A DNA stretch of 64,000 bases from Psychrobacillus sp044762745 (GCF_044762745.1 NZ_JBIWEX010000002.1:186001-250000); one strand, 5' to 3'; shown: positions 24,979-35,095, counted from the stretch's first letter. The notes: generated by a model not told the origin, from the letters alone. Numbers and translations: made by a program.

Positions 24979-26238
24979 TTAAGCAAGCTCCTCTCTCGGG
25001 TTGTGTTTCTTCATAAAAATAATGAAAAAACTTGCTAATGCACAGAAACCACCAGCTAGAAGGAATGCCCAATCATATGCACCAAACAAATTGTATAATA
25101 CACCACCGCCGAATGCTGCAACACCTGCTCCTACCTGATGAGCAGCCACTATCCATCCATACATCATCGCACTCTTTTCAATACCGAATCTTCTCCGAGT
25201 TAAGCCAATTGTTGGAGGCACCGTTGCAATCCAATCAAGACCGTAGAAAACAGAAAAAATAATAAGCCACGTGATAGATCCTTGTGCAAGCGCGAATGGT
25301 AAAAACAGCAAAGACACCCCTCGTAGAAGATAATACCAAAATAATAACCAACGATTATCAAAACGATCCGAAAGCCAACCTGATAAGGTAGTACCTATCA
25401 GGTCAAAGATACCCATAAATGCAAGTAAGGAAGATGCAGTTATTAAAGGAATCCCAAAACTAATGCAATAGGAGATAAAGTGTGTCCCTATCAACCCGGT
25501 AGTGGATAGTCCACAAATGAAAAAACTACCTGCGAGTAACCAAAACTCTTTTACACGCAAACCTTCCCCTAAGCTTTGTAAAGCCATCTTAAACGGATTA
25601 CGATTTGCATTTCCTACTATCGATACTTCCACTTCCTCTTCCTGTCCATACGCTAAAATTCCCTTCTCTTTCGGTGTATTTTTCATAAATAACCAAATGA
25701 CAAGGAGCATAACAAGACTCAAAACGAATATAAGACCCGTCGCATAACGCCAAGAATACTTCTCAATTAATGCAGCTAAAACCGGTAATAACATAAGTTG
25801 CCCCGTTGCGGTACTCGCAGTCAAAATTCCAACCGCTAGGCCTCGTCGTTTTACAAACCATCGATTCGCCACTTGCGTACTTAAAACAGTTAGAAATAAG
25901 CCAGAACCTACCCCAATCATAACGCCCCAAATAATAATTAGCTGCCACTCGGTCTGCATAACAAAAGTTAACGCCAATCCGATAGCTAGCGTCATCATCG
26001 AATAGACCATCATCCGCTTCAATCCAAAAACTTCTACAAATGCCGCCATAAAAGGACCTGAAAATCCGTATAAAAATAAACAAACCGCAAATGCAAACGA
26101 TATAACTGGACGGCCCCAGCCAAACTCTGCCTCAAACGGTTCAATAAATACACCGGATGATGATCGGACGATGCCTGCTACAATAATAGCAAAGAACGTT
26201 ACAACTAAAATAACCCAACTATAATGAACACGTTTCAT
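24979..26238 (-). CDS. MFS transporter, OxlT/monocarboxylate-like
   Basis: A 419-residue 12-helix transporter. The opening helix HYSWVILVVTFFAIIVAGIVRSSSGVFIEPFEAEFGW and the RRGLAVGILTASTATGQL segment fit the oxalate/formate-monocarboxylate group. Start taken at ATG 26238 (KRVHYSW); an in-frame GTG four codons upstream overlaps the only purine-rich site, so the start is not certain. Neighbouring HxlR and flavin oxidoreductase genes are transcribed separately. Confidence 0.78.
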   Translation of the reverse strand: MKRVHYSWVILVVTFFAIIVAGIVRSSSGVFIEPFEAEFGWGRPVISFAFAVCLFLYGFSGPFMAAFVEVFGLKRMMVYSMMTLAIGLALTFVMQTEWQLIIIWGVMIGVGSGLFLTVLSTQVANRWFVKRRGLAVGILTASTATGQLMLLPVLAALIEKYSWRYATGLIFVLSLVMLLVIWLFMKNTPKEKGILAYGQEEEVEVSIVGNANRNPFKMALQSLGEGLRVKEFWLLAGSFFICGLSTTGLIGTHFISYCISFGIPLITASSLLAFMGIFDLIGTTLSGWLSDRFDNRWLLFWYYLLRGVSLLFLPFALAQGSITWLIIFSVFYGLDWIATVPPTIGLTRRRFGIEKSAMMYGWIVAAHQVGAGVAAFGGGVLYNLFGAYDWAFLLAGGFCALASFFIIFMKKHNPREELA

Positions 26239-26350
26239 AATTCCGCACACTCTCTTTCTCTATTATTACAATTAATTTTATTATACATACAGATATCTTA
26301 ATTTTCTTGCATTTTTCGATAAATTTATTTCCCAAGGAATAATTTTAGAC

Positions 26351-26382
26351 AAAAAAAGAATCCAACCTGGCAGTGGACTCTT
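26351..26382 (-). terminator. terminator of the HxlR gene
   Basis: On the minus strand GAGTCCA and TTGGATTC form a stem followed by TTTTTTT. Confidence 0.75.
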
Positions 26383-26389
26383 CGTTATT

Positions 26390-26737
26390 TTACACGCTGT
26401 TCTGTTTTCTTTTTTGTATTTTATGCAAAGTATGTGCTGTTCCCCATTCATGCATCGCAACTAAAATGGACTCTAAACTCTTTCCATATTCAGTAATCGA
26501 ATACTCTACTTTAGGGGGCACTTGTGGGTATACTTTCCGAGCGATAATATCTTCTTCCTCTAGTTCTCGTAGCTGATTCGTTAACATTTTCTGCGTGATT
26601 CCGGGTACTCTTCGTTTCAGCTCACTGAATCTTAGTGTACCAGCTTGCAGTAAAGTTAATAATATAATTGGTTTCCATTTCCCCACTAATATACCTAAAG
26701 CATCTTCCACACGACATAATTCTGGCTGCATTTCCAT
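26390..26737 (-). CDS. HxlR family transcriptional regulator
   Basis: A 115-residue winged helix protein with the family core (KWKPIILLTLLQAGTLRFSELKRRVPGITQKMLTNQLRELEEE) and the single N-terminal cysteine (PELCRVEDALGIL) that in HypR/QorR-type members senses electrophiles or oxidants. ATG follows AAGGAGG. It diverges from the flavin oxidoreductase, the usual target of such regulators, so redox/electrophile-responsive control of that gene is the likely job. Confidence 0.88.
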   Translation of the reverse strand: MEMQPELCRVEDALGILVGKWKPIILLTLLQAGTLRFSELKRRVPGITQKMLTNQLRELEEEDIIARKVYPQVPPKVEYSITEYGKSLESILVAMHEWGTAHTLHKIQKRKQNSV

Positions 26738-26788
26738 ATTTCTTACCTCCTTAGTATCTTTTTGTACACTATACCACTTTTAAGTGCG

Positions 26789-26803
26789 TACTTATATTAA
26801 GTA
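26789..26803. promoter_or_regulatory. inverted-repeat operator candidate for HxlR
   Basis: TACTT-ATATT-AAGTA is a perfect inverted repeat in the divergent gap, with further AAGT/ACTT half-sites beside it (AAGTGCGTACTT). Confidence 0.5.
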
Positions 26804-26858
26804 AGTTTGAAGTTTATACTAATTGTAAATATACAAGCATTTGAGGAGGCAAGGACAC

Positions 26859-27917
26859 ATGGAAAAATACCGTATCGATCAAAGTAAAGGGTTAGAATTT
26901 GGACTTTATACATTAGGTGATCATATCCCAAACCCGCATACAGGAAAAAGTGTTTCTGCTGGCCAGCGAATTCACGAAATCATTGAATTAGCAAAACTAG
27001 CGGAGCAAGCAGGCATTGATTTTTTTAGCGTTGGTGAAAGTCATCAAGAGTATTTCACGACACAAGCACATTCTATTGTGTTAGCAGCAATTGCACAGGC
27101 AACTAGTAAACTGAAAATCGCCAGTTCCTCTACAATAATTAGCACATCGGATCCTGTTCGTGTGTATGAGGATTTTGCAACGATTGACTTGATTTCCAAA
27201 GGACGTGCAGAAATCATTGCTGGTCGCGCTTCACGAGTAGGACTTTTCGAATTACTAGGCTATAATGTTCGCGATTATGAAGAATTGTTTGAAGAGAAGT
27301 TCGGACTATTACTGAAGATTAATGAAGAAGAAGTGATCAATTGGAGTGGTCAATTCCGTGCTCCATTAAAAGATGCGAGAGTTCTTCCACGTCCCCAAAA
27401 CGGTTCGTTACCCATTTGGCGCGCGGTAGGAGGACCACCTGCAAGTGCGATTAAAGCTGGCTATGCTGGTGTGCCGATGATGCTTGCTACACTAGGGGGA
27501 CCAGCTACTAGCTTTAAAATATCAATAGATGCTTATAGGGAAGCTGCTGAGCGCAGTGGTTTCGATCCAACGACTCTTCCAGTGGCAACAGCCGGGTTCT
27601 TCTATGCTGCTGAGACAACACAACAGGCGTTGAGTGAGGCTTATCCCCATGTGAACACCGGGATGGAGTTGATCAACGGACGAAGCTATCCAAAGCAGCA
27701 CTTTGCACAAGGAACAGACACACGTGATGTCATGAATATCGGTAGCCCACAACAAATTATTGAAAAAATCCTCTATCAGCATGAGCTATTTGGCCATCAG
27801 CGTTACATTGCACAAATGGATTTTGGTGGCGTCCCATTTGAAAAATTAATGAAGAATATTGAATTGATCGGGATAGAAATTTTACCTGCAATTAAAAAAT
27901 ATACAGCAAAGAATTAG
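26859..27917 (+). CDS. LLM-class flavin-dependent oxidoreductase (luciferase-like monooxygenase)
   Basis: A 352-residue TIM-barrel flavoprotein of the bacterial luciferase-like family. It shows FFSVGESHQEYF near residue 55, ASSSTIISTSDPVRVYEDFATIDLIS and GRAEIIAGRASR, typical FMN-binding segments. ATG 26859 follows GAGGAGG; the TTG at 26841 lies inside that site. The reaction (NAD(P)H/FMNH2-dependent oxidation) is family knowledge, the substrate unknown. A broken copy of the same family survives at 37036-37102. Confidence 0.85.
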   Translation: MEKYRIDQSKGLEFGLYTLGDHIPNPHTGKSVSAGQRIHEIIELAKLAEQAGIDFFSVGESHQEYFTTQAHSIVLAAIAQATSKLKIASSSTIISTSDPVRVYEDFATIDLISKGRAEIIAGRASRVGLFELLGYNVRDYEELFEEKFGLLLKINEEEVINWSGQFRAPLKDARVLPRPQNGSLPIWRAVGGPPASAIKAGYAGVPMMLATLGGPATSFKISIDAYREAAERSGFDPTTLPVATAGFFYAAETTQQALSEAYPHVNTGMELINGRSYPKQHFAQGTDTRDVMNIGSPQQIIEKILYQHELFGHQRYIAQMDFGGVPFEKLMKNIELIGIEILPAIKKYTAKN

Positions 27918-27972
27918 TACATACCCTGTGTATAAGACAATAATAAAAGCCAATGACTACAACGCCTCTTAG

Positions 27973-28403
27973 GGATAATGCGTCTTATGAATAGGATCTT
28001 CGGGTTTGTCGTGTACAGCGGCCTGTTTATCGCTTTCGAGATGTGTTTTGTCGTGTTCGGAAGGTAGTTTGTCGCGTTCACAGCATGTTATGTCTCATTC
28101 AACCATTTATTGGATTTTTTTCAAGAAATGCTACATAAGATTTAATTTAAAAGAGTGACGCTAGTTAACTAGCAAATTTTATGGATTGAACCGGAAGGCC
28201 GGCGACTCCAGCGGAGTGTTGGTCACGAAGGCGGTGCCACACGATGTGGCGCACATAGCCTTCGTTCCTCTGTTGAGACAGATGAAACTTCACAGCGCAC
28301 GCGTAGCGTCGGTGAAGGTTCATCGCTCACCCCGCGGAAAGCGTCCGCCCTGTAGCGAAAATCATTGCGGACACTTTATTCAACTTGCTAAGACGCATTA
28401 TCC
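27973..28403. mobile_element. 431-bp element bounded by 15-bp inverted repeats
   Basis: GGATAATGCGTCTTA at 27973-27987 and TAAGACGCATTATCC at 28389-28403 are perfect inverted repeats. Inside, the left part holds ~21-bp units of TTTGTCGYGTTC type. The right part (28185-28370) is G+C-rich with nested hairpins, for example ACGAAGGC with GCCTTCGT around GTGCCACA/TGTGGCGCAC. It resembles the dispersed intergenic repeats of Bacillaceae that annotation programs often call as short genes. No transposase is present; MITE-like or structured-RNA nature is inference. Confidence 0.6.
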
Positions 28404-28471
28404 TCAATTTGCAGATTATCTTTTTGGTAATTGCAAGTTACCAATATGTCTTATTTTATTAATTCTTAAAC

Positions 28472-28513
28472 AAAAAATCCCTCCAAGATGACGAATCACC
28501 TTGGAGGGATTTT
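28472..28513. terminator. terminator of the RND pump gene
   Basis: AAAATCCCTCCAAG and CTTGGAGGGATTTT form a strong bidirectional hairpin directly after the stop. Confidence 0.85.
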
Positions 28514-28516
28514 CTA

Positions 28517-31500
28517 TTAATTTTCTTCTACTTCTTTACGATTTTTCTTAAATAGTTTTGATAGAATCTCATAAACGATTGGTACAACGATCAATGTTAA
28601 TAAAGTGGAACTTACCAACCCACCTATTACGGTAATCCCTAAGCCTTTCGAGATTAGGCCGCCTCCGCCACCTGATCCCAATGCTAATGGGATTAATGCA
28701 CCGATTGTCGCAATCGCCGTCATAAGAATTGGACGTAAACGTGTGCCTCCCGCTTCTAGAACAGCTTCACGCATTGTCATTCCATCACGCTCCATATGCA
28801 CAATACGATCTACAAGTACAATCGCATTCGTTACGACAATACCGATTAACATTAGTAGACCCATCATAACAGATACAGAGATCGTCTCACCTGCGATTAA
28901 TAATCCAACAAATGAACCAATTACTGCAAATGGTAACGAGAATAGAATGGCAAATGGTGCAACACCTTCACGGAATGTGACAACAAGGATAAAGTACACG
29001 ATTGCAATTGCAGCAAGCATCGCAACAATCAGTTGTGTAAATGTTTCCGTCATATCTGCAGCCGCACCTGCTGTTCCAACTGTAACACCTTTAGGCAAGT
29101 CTAATTTATCAATTGCCTTGTCTACTTCTGATGTCGCTTTTGAAATATCCGCCCCTAGAATGGTCCCTGAAACAGTTGCATAATATTCCCCTTTGCTGCG
29201 AGCAAGTGTATTTAATGTTGTACCTTTCTCTACCGTTACAAGCTCGGAAAGCTTCATCGTTGTACCTAGCGCTGTTGGTACTTCCGTTGCTAGAATATCA
29301 TCGACCGATTTAGGTTGCGCAGCTTGTTCTTGCTGAACGATTACTTGTAACGTCTCTCCGTCTTTTTCAACCGTCGTTAAAACGTCTTGTGTTTTATTTG
29401 GGTTTAACATCATCACAATTTGACCTGTTGTTAAGCCATATTGTAGAAGTTCATCTTGCGCTACTTTGAACGTATACTCTACGTATGCATCTTCTGCACT
29501 GGAAGAAACGTCTTCTAAGCCGGCATTTTCATTCATAACGCCTTCTACCATTTTAACTGCTTCATTCAGTTTATCTAAATCTTCACTGTAAAATGTATAG
29601 CTAACTTCGTTTGTAGACATCGACATAGAAGTGAAGTTTTGGCTCTTCCATTCACCTGTTTGGCCAATGTTAAATACATACTCTTCAATCTCCGTGCGTG
29701 CTCCTGGGAAATCTTCCATTTCAGGGTCAAAGATTAGGTACATTAATGCACCGCCTGCTCCTCCACCCATCATCGCTGACATCTGATCGCTACTATCCGT
29801 TATAGATAGTTGAACGATATCAATATCATCACGTTTTAATAATTCTTCCTCAACTACCCCAACGTTTGCTAATGTATCTTCTTTCAACTCGCCAGCTTCT
29901 GGTGTATATGTTAAGTACATCACTTTTTCTTCTTCACTACCCATGAAACTAAAACCGATTAATGGCGTTAGTGCCACACTACCAACCAATAGAACAATAG
30001 CGATGAGAGAAGTAATAATTTTATGATTTAAACTCCAATTAAGAATACCTTTGTAGCCGTTCGACATTTTGCCTGCTTCTTTATGGCTACTTTCTGTTTT
30101 TTCGCTATATAATTTTTTCTTAAACAAGAAGTGCGATAAAGCAGGAACAATTGTAATCGCTACAATTAATGATGCAGCGAGCGCAAATGTCATCGTCAAT
30201 GCGAATGGCATGAACAATTCACCGACCATACCACCAACGAAAATGAGTGGCGCAAATACCGCAACTGTTACTAATGTGGAAGACATGATTGGTTTGAACA
30301 TTTCAATCGTTGCCTCACGTATTAGTGCTCGTCCTGTTAACTTCTCTGATTTTAAATGCATACGTCGATAAATATTTTCCACTACGACAATGGAGTCATC
30401 TATTACACGACCGATTGCAACCGTGATGGCACCTAACGTCATCATATTTAACGTAATATCCATCCAGTTTAATAGCAGTAAAGCCATGAAAATAGAAACT
30501 GGAATTGAAACAATGGAAATAATAGTAGATTTGAAATCACGTAGGAATAAAAGAATGATCAATACTGCGATTAAACCACCAAATAACGCTTTTTCAATCA
30601 TCGTTCTAATCGAAGCTTCAATTGGCGCACCTTGATCCAGTGATATATCGATGACAATCCCATCGATAGTTGCCTTTTCCTCTTCTACTAAATCTTTCAC
30701 AGCATTTACAACATCTACTGTGTTGGCTTGTTGTCCTTTGACAATTTGAATAGCAATCGCATTTTCACCATTTGTACGTGAAACGGATTGTACTTTACCT
30801 ACTACTTCAATTGTTGCTATATCACTAAGCTTTACGAAAGGTGTTGGATTTGTTGCTGATGGCGTAACAGGAATTAGCATTTCTTTTAGTTCATCCGCTG
30901 TCATGAACTTACCATCTATCGCTACTGCTTGTTCGCCTTCTTCAAACTCATACAACCCTAATGAAACAGCTAAATCGCTCGCTTGAATCATTTGTTTTAC
31001 ATTATCTTCTGTTAAACCAAGTTCAGCCATTTTATCTTTGTTATACGTAAGCTGAACTTCTTCAATATGTTGACCTGTAATAGTAGCAGATGCAACCCCA
31101 TCAATTTTTTGGATTTTTGGAAGTAATAGATCCTCTACTGTTGACGTTAAGTCAACGATATCCTCTGTAGAACTACTTACACTTAATGCAACAACCGGCA
31201 TCATGTTCATGCTAATTGCAGTAATTGTTGGCGCTTGTGCACCTTCTGGTAAAGTCACTGCATCTAATGCAGATTGCAACGCACGCTTTGCTTCATCCAT
31301 ATCTATCCCATACTCGTACTCTACTTGAATATTTGCCATATTGGAGTATGAATTAGAATAGACGGATTTCACATTTTCTAAGTTCTCTACCGCTTTTTCT
31401 AGCGGCATCGATATATCTTCCATTACTTGTTCAGGAGTTGCCCCTGGATATACATCCATTACCATAAGGAATGGAATCGAAATATCCGGAATCGTCTCCG

Positions 31501-31603
31501 TTTTCATTTGTGTACCCGAATAAATACCGGATACTGTAATAATAATCGTAAGTAACCATACCGCCAACTTATTCTTTAATACAAAGTTAACTAAACCTTT
31601 CAC
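28517..31603 (-). CDS. swrC: RND family efflux pump permease (SwrC/YerP-like)
   Basis: A 1028-residue RND permease with the 12-helix, two-porter-domain plan: helix 1 at residues 12-28, a large extracytoplasmic loop to ~330, helices 2-6, the second helix 7 near 530, a second loop and helices 8-12. The proton-relay pair is present in GRVIDDSIVVVENIYRR. In Bacillus the equivalent SwrC exports surfactin and other amphiphiles without an outer-membrane channel. GTG 31603 follows AGGTG. The divergent TetR gene is in the same arrangement as yerO-yerP. Confidence 0.88.
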   Translation of the reverse strand: MKGLVNFVLKNKLAVWLLTIIITVSGIYSGTQMKTETIPDISIPFLMVMDVYPGATPEQVMEDISMPLEKAVENLENVKSVYSNSYSNMANIQVEYEYGIDMDEAKRALQSALDAVTLPEGAQAPTITAISMNMMPVVALSVSSSTEDIVDLTSTVEDLLLPKIQKIDGVASATITGQHIEEVQLTYNKDKMAELGLTEDNVKQMIQASDLAVSLGLYEFEEGEQAVAIDGKFMTADELKEMLIPVTPSATNPTPFVKLSDIATIEVVGKVQSVSRTNGENAIAIQIVKGQQANTVDVVNAVKDLVEEEKATIDGIVIDISLDQGAPIEASIRTMIEKALFGGLIAVLIILLFLRDFKSTIISIVSIPVSIFMALLLLNWMDITLNMMTLGAITVAIGRVIDDSIVVVENIYRRMHLKSEKLTGRALIREATIEMFKPIMSSTLVTVAVFAPLIFVGGMVGELFMPFALTMTFALAASLIVAITIVPALSHFLFKKKLYSEKTESSHKEAGKMSNGYKGILNWSLNHKIITSLIAIVLLVGSVALTPLIGFSFMGSEEEKVMYLTYTPEAGELKEDTLANVGVVEEELLKRDDIDIVQLSITDSSDQMSAMMGGGAGGALMYLIFDPEMEDFPGARTEIEEYVFNIGQTGEWKSQNFTSMSMSTNEVSYTFYSEDLDKLNEAVKMVEGVMNENAGLEDVSSSAEDAYVEYTFKVAQDELLQYGLTTGQIVMMLNPNKTQDVLTTVEKDGETLQVIVQQEQAAQPKSVDDILATEVPTALGTTMKLSELVTVEKGTTLNTLARSKGEYYATVSGTILGADISKATSEVDKAIDKLDLPKGVTVGTAGAAADMTETFTQLIVAMLAAIAIVYFILVVTFREGVAPFAILFSLPFAVIGSFVGLLIAGETISVSVMMGLLMLIGIVVTNAIVLVDRIVHMERDGMTMREAVLEAGGTRLRPILMTAIATIGALIPLALGSGGGGGLISKGLGITVIGGLVSSTLLTLIVVPIVYEILSKLFKKNRKEVEEN

Positions 31604-31650
31604 TTTTACACCTACCCTAAATTGACTTATCTAGCTCCGTTAATTATACT

Positions 31651-31668
31651 AATGACTAATCGGTCAAT
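31651..31668. promoter_or_regulatory. TetR-type operator candidate, swrC/yerO gap
   Basis: AATGAC-TAATCG-GTCAAT is an imperfect palindrome (perfect core TGAC/GTCA) in the narrow gap between the divergent RND and TetR genes. Confidence 0.5.
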
Positions 31669-31703
31669 TGTCAACGATATTACCTAGGAGCGATACAATT
31701 AAA

Positions 31704-32537
31704 ATGAATAAAAAACAACTAATAATGGAAAAAGCCTTAGATCTTTTTGCTAAACAAGGATTTGAAACGACATCGGTTCAACAAATAACAGAGCATTGCG
31801 GTATTTCTAAAGGAGCATTTTACTTATCTTTCAAGTCAAAAGACGAATTGATTTTGTCATTGATCGACTATTTTATGACACAATTCATCTCCGATATTGA
31901 CTACCAGGTCAAAAATGCAAATAATGATGAACTTTTATTTAAATTTTACCACACGACATTTCAATCTTTTGTTCAACATTCAGATTTCGCCAAAATTCTT
32001 ATGAATGAACAAGCTCAAACATTTCATAAAAAAGAACTGATTGAAAAAATGCATATATACGATAGATTATTGGACAAAGTTACTTTAACCATGGTTGAAC
32101 GATTATACGGGGAAGAAATCATCCATACAAAATATGATTTAGTTTATTGTATTAAAGGATTGATGAGTAATTATTCCAAGCTCCTACTATTTTATAATGC
32201 TCCACTCGACTTGAAATTGCTATCTGCATCACTTGTCGAAAAAACCAACTTACTTGCTAAACATGCAACGATTGCATTTATATCAGAAGATTTTATCCAA
32301 TTGATCGAATTACCAGCTCAAAAGGAAGTAACAAAAGAACAGCTACTTGAAATGATTGCACAAAAGATTGAGGAAACCGAGGAGTCTATTGAGAAAGAAT
32401 CACTAATCTTACTCAAGCAGCAACTTCTCCAACCAACCTTGAGTCCCGCTATTATTAAAGGGCTAATCGAAAATATACGAAATCATCCGCATTGTAAATG
32501 GATCTCTTATTTACTTCGCAGTTACTTTAATTTATGA
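31704..32537 (+). CDS. yerO: TetR/AcrR family regulator (YerO-like)
   Basis: A 277-residue regulator with an N-terminal HTH (FETTSVQQITEHCGISKGAFYLSFKSK) and a long all-helical ligand domain, the size of Bacillus YerO. Start is ATG 31704 (NKKQLIMEKA); the nearest GGAG is 15 bases away, so translation may be weak. The TTG at 31668 has no ribosome site. Divergent from the RND pump, which it probably represses. Confidence 0.83.
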   Translation: MNKKQLIMEKALDLFAKQGFETTSVQQITEHCGISKGAFYLSFKSKDELILSLIDYFMTQFISDIDYQVKNANNDELLFKFYHTTFQSFVQHSDFAKILMNEQAQTFHKKELIEKMHIYDRLLDKVTLTMVERLYGEEIIHTKYDLVYCIKGLMSNYSKLLLFYNAPLDLKLLSASLVEKTNLLAKHATIAFISEDFIQLIELPAQKEVTKEQLLEMIAQKIEETEESIEKESLILLKQQLLQPTLSPAIIKGLIENIRNHPHCKWISYLLRSYFNL

Positions 32538-32542
32538 AATAG

Positions 32543-32580
32543 TAAAAGGCAGAACGCATTTAGCATTCTGCCTTTTTTTA
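32543..32580 (+). terminator. terminator of the TetR gene
   Basis: AAAAGGCAGAA and TTCTGCCTTTTTTT form the stem and T run. Confidence 0.85.
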
Positions 32581-32591
32581 TAAGTATATTT

Positions 32592-34199
32592 TCACTCAGT
32601 TTCCGGAAAAAATGCTTGAGCTGTATAGATATCGACCAATACCGGGCCAGTAGTTCGTATAGCATCCCCTAGAATCGATTCCAATTCACTATCCGTATCG
32701 GCACGAAATCCGGTCCATCCGCAAGCCTCAGCCACTTGGACAAAATTCGGGTTCGTTAGTTGGGTTCCTTCCTCCCTAGCTCCCACCGCTTGCATTTTGT
32801 CACTCTCCATCTGGAGTGCCCCATTATTAAATACAAGGACAGTAATATCAAGATGGTAGCGGGTTGCAGTTAGGAGGTCAGCCAATGTCATTTGGATACC
32901 TCCGTCTCCCACTACAGCGATAACTTGTTTTTCGGGCTGTTCAAGTTTTGCTGCGATGGCTGCTGGAAGACCGAAACCCATCGAACGCCAATAACCGGAA
33001 AATAGGACTGACTGCCGACTTTGGCGAAAATTACGGTTCATCCATACCGTTATATCTCCTGTATCTAATGTAAGTAACGCATCTTCTGCAACTGTTCGTT
33101 CAATTGCTCGAACGATGCGAGAAGGATGGATAGGAGAACCAGCGATCTGTCCTTCCTCCTCATTCTGGGTAGCCCATTTTTCTTTTGCTTCCTCAATTCT
33201 CGTCTTCCATTCAGAATTTTTTTTATAGTCTCCTAAACTTTGTAGCAACAGCGGTACCACTTGCTCTGCTTTACCATTAACCCCAAGCTCTGTTGGAATT
33301 CCTTTATGAGCGGTTGCGAAGTGGGTGTCAATTTGAACAATCCGAGCATCTTTAGGCACGTACCCCTCCGGCCACCAAGTAACTCCTACCAGGAGGACAA
33401 CATCGGCTTCTTTGAAAACTTCTGCCGCAAAAGGATTTCCCCCTTCTCCAATTCCTTGAAGAAGGCACGGTGTAGATTCTTGAAACAATCCTTTACCACC
33501 CAAGCTAGTAAGAATACCCGCTCCCCAAGTTTCAGCAAGTTCTTCAATAACAGTAGCTGCTTTTTTTGCACCTGCTCCGGCAAGAATAATTGGCTTATTT
33601 GCTGTGTTCATCACGGTCACAACTTCTTTTAAATCTTCCGTTTGGAAAGAGGCTGTTCCTTCTATTACTGTAGGCAGAGCACGAGCCTTCACAGCTGTCT
33701 CTACCTGAAACAAGTCTTTTGGTATAGACAGATGTGTGACGGCACGCTGCTGAAGCGATGTTTGAGCAGCTTTTTGAAGCAGGTCCACTATAGCATCTTC
33801 ACTTGCAAGATTTGCTGAATAGGTTGCAAATGGCTTGAACAGTTCCTGTTGATCCACATATTGCTGATAGTCTGTACCAATTTTACTTAGCGGGGCTTGT
33901 CCTGTTATCGCGAGTACAGGAACTTTATCCGAATAGGCATCCCCAAGTCCGTTCAGCAAATTGGTTGCTCCCGGTCCCATCGTAGCTGTACAGACCGCAA
34001 GTTTTCCCGTCAACTTAGCTTCTGCAGAAGCCATAAATGCTGCAACAGACTCATGCTTCACAGGAATAAACTGGATCGCCTCTTGTTTGGCAAGTGCATC
34101 CAATAACCCTATGATTGCATCTCCAACGACACCATAAATACGCTTGACCCCTAAAAGGGACAATTGATCCAAAATCGTCTCAGCTACAGTTTTACCCAT
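32592..34199 (-). CDS. ydaP: thiamine-diphosphate-dependent pyruvate oxidase
   Basis: A 535-residue ThDP enzyme of the acetolactate synthase/pyruvate oxidase superfamily. It has the catalytic Glu in VKHESVAAFMA (about residue 50), the pyrimidine-binding N-terminal domain, a central FAD-type domain, and the ThDP motif GDGGIQMTLADLLTA through NN. Closest in style to Bacillus YdaP/E. coli PoxB, which converts pyruvate to acetate and CO2. The C-terminal membrane-binding peptide of PoxB is not evident. Start ATG 34199 (GKTVAETI) follows AAGGAG at 13 bases; the upstream ATG contains that site. Confidence 0.8.
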   Translation of the reverse strand: MGKTVAETILDQLSLLGVKRIYGVVGDAIIGLLDALAKQEAIQFIPVKHESVAAFMASAEAKLTGKLAVCTATMGPGATNLLNGLGDAYSDKVPVLAITGQAPLSKIGTDYQQYVDQQELFKPFATYSANLASEDAIVDLLQKAAQTSLQQRAVTHLSIPKDLFQVETAVKARALPTVIEGTASFQTEDLKEVVTVMNTANKPIILAGAGAKKAATVIEELAETWGAGILTSLGGKGLFQESTPCLLQGIGEGGNPFAAEVFKEADVVLLVGVTWWPEGYVPKDARIVQIDTHFATAHKGIPTELGVNGKAEQVVPLLLQSLGDYKKNSEWKTRIEEAKEKWATQNEEEGQIAGSPIHPSRIVRAIERTVAEDALLTLDTGDITVWMNRNFRQSRQSVLFSGYWRSMGFGLPAAIAAKLEQPEKQVIAVVGDGGIQMTLADLLTATRYHLDITVLVFNNGALQMESDKMQAVGAREEGTQLTNPNFVQVAEACGWTGFRADTDSELESILGDAIRTTGPVLVDIYTAQAFFPETE

Positions 34200-34420
34200 A
34201 AATAAATTATCTCTCCTTTTAACCATCTATTTATTTGGAAGTTTTCCCTAAATAGAACAAGCTAAACATACTGATCAAGCCATAAGCTTTCTCTAGTGAA
34301 GGGTTATTGGAACTTACTTGGAATTCGACAATTCGGCATATTTTTTAACATTTTCATACAATTGTTCCAATGAGATAATCGCTGCGAATATGTTGGTAAG
34401 ATAGTTTTTTATTATAAAGT

Positions 34421-34452
34421 AAAGACGTTTATCCACAATCGAATAAACGTCC
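34421..34452. terminator. terminator of the methyltransferase gene
   Basis: GACGTTTAT and ATAAACGTC form the stem, followed on the minus strand by TTTACTTT. Confidence 0.65.
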
Positions 34453-34462
34453 GTTTGTTTAT

Positions 34463-35095
34463 TTATATTTTAGGAGAAATGATAAATACGCCACCACAAT
34501 GCGATAAAGGATAAAATTCTATATGACAATAAGGTTCAAGTAGGTTACTAAACTCTTCCTGAATAAAATAGAATTCTTCATCGTCCCAATGATTCATACT
34601 GTTTTGTCGACATACTTCTAATTGTTTTTCCGTTTCAAACGCGATATCACCAATATATACTTTTCCCGAAGTAGCGAGCAATGTCAGCAATTGTTTTATT
34701 AGCTGTACTTTCGTTTCGTCTGTGAAGTGATGTAATGTATACGTACTTACAATAGCATCATATTTTTTATTTGCAATTGTAGGTGGTAATCCATTTGAAA
34801 GATCCCATTGAATTAGATTGGCTTTTGGCATTTTAGATTGGGCGATTTCAATCATTTTAGATGAAAAGTCTAACCCATCAATTGAATGGCCCTTTTCATA
34901 TAACTTTGTCGTTAACACACCTGTACCAAATCCAATATCTAAAATAGATGATTCCTTTTTTTGCATGACTTCATTAAAAATTGTACTTAGGATAGCTTTA
35001 TATCCAGCAAACGGATATTGATTGTTTTCTTCACTGAGCTGTACGGTTTTATCATAACCATCAGCCCACAAATTAAATCCTTGTTGATTTAGCAT
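34463..35095 (-). CDS. class I SAM-dependent methyltransferase
   Basis: A 210-residue Rossmann methyltransferase with motif I ILDIGFGTGVLTTKLYEKG, acidic motif IDGLDFSSKMIEIA and post-motif DAIVSTYTLHHF. ATG 35095 is preceded by GGAGGAG. Closest to the YrrT-like/ubiE-like small-molecule group; the acceptor is unknown. It may share a transcript with the tiny frame just upstream. Confidence 0.83.
   Translation of the reverse strand: MLNQQGFNLWADGYDKTVQLSEENNQYPFAGYKAILSTIFNEVMQKKESSILDIGFGTGVLTTKLYEKGHSIDGLDFSSKMIEIAQSKMPKANLIQWDLSNGLPPTIANKKYDAIVSTYTLHHFTDETKVQLIKQLLTLLATSGKVYIGDIAFETEKQLEVCRQNSMNHWDDEEFYFIQEEFSNLLEPYCHIEFYPLSHCGGVFIISPKI

Noticed and set aside
28186..28491. 101-codon plus-strand frame
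   Set aside because: It lies in the G+C-rich inverted-repeat element, has no ribosome site and its bases match dispersed intergenic repeat style rather than a protein.
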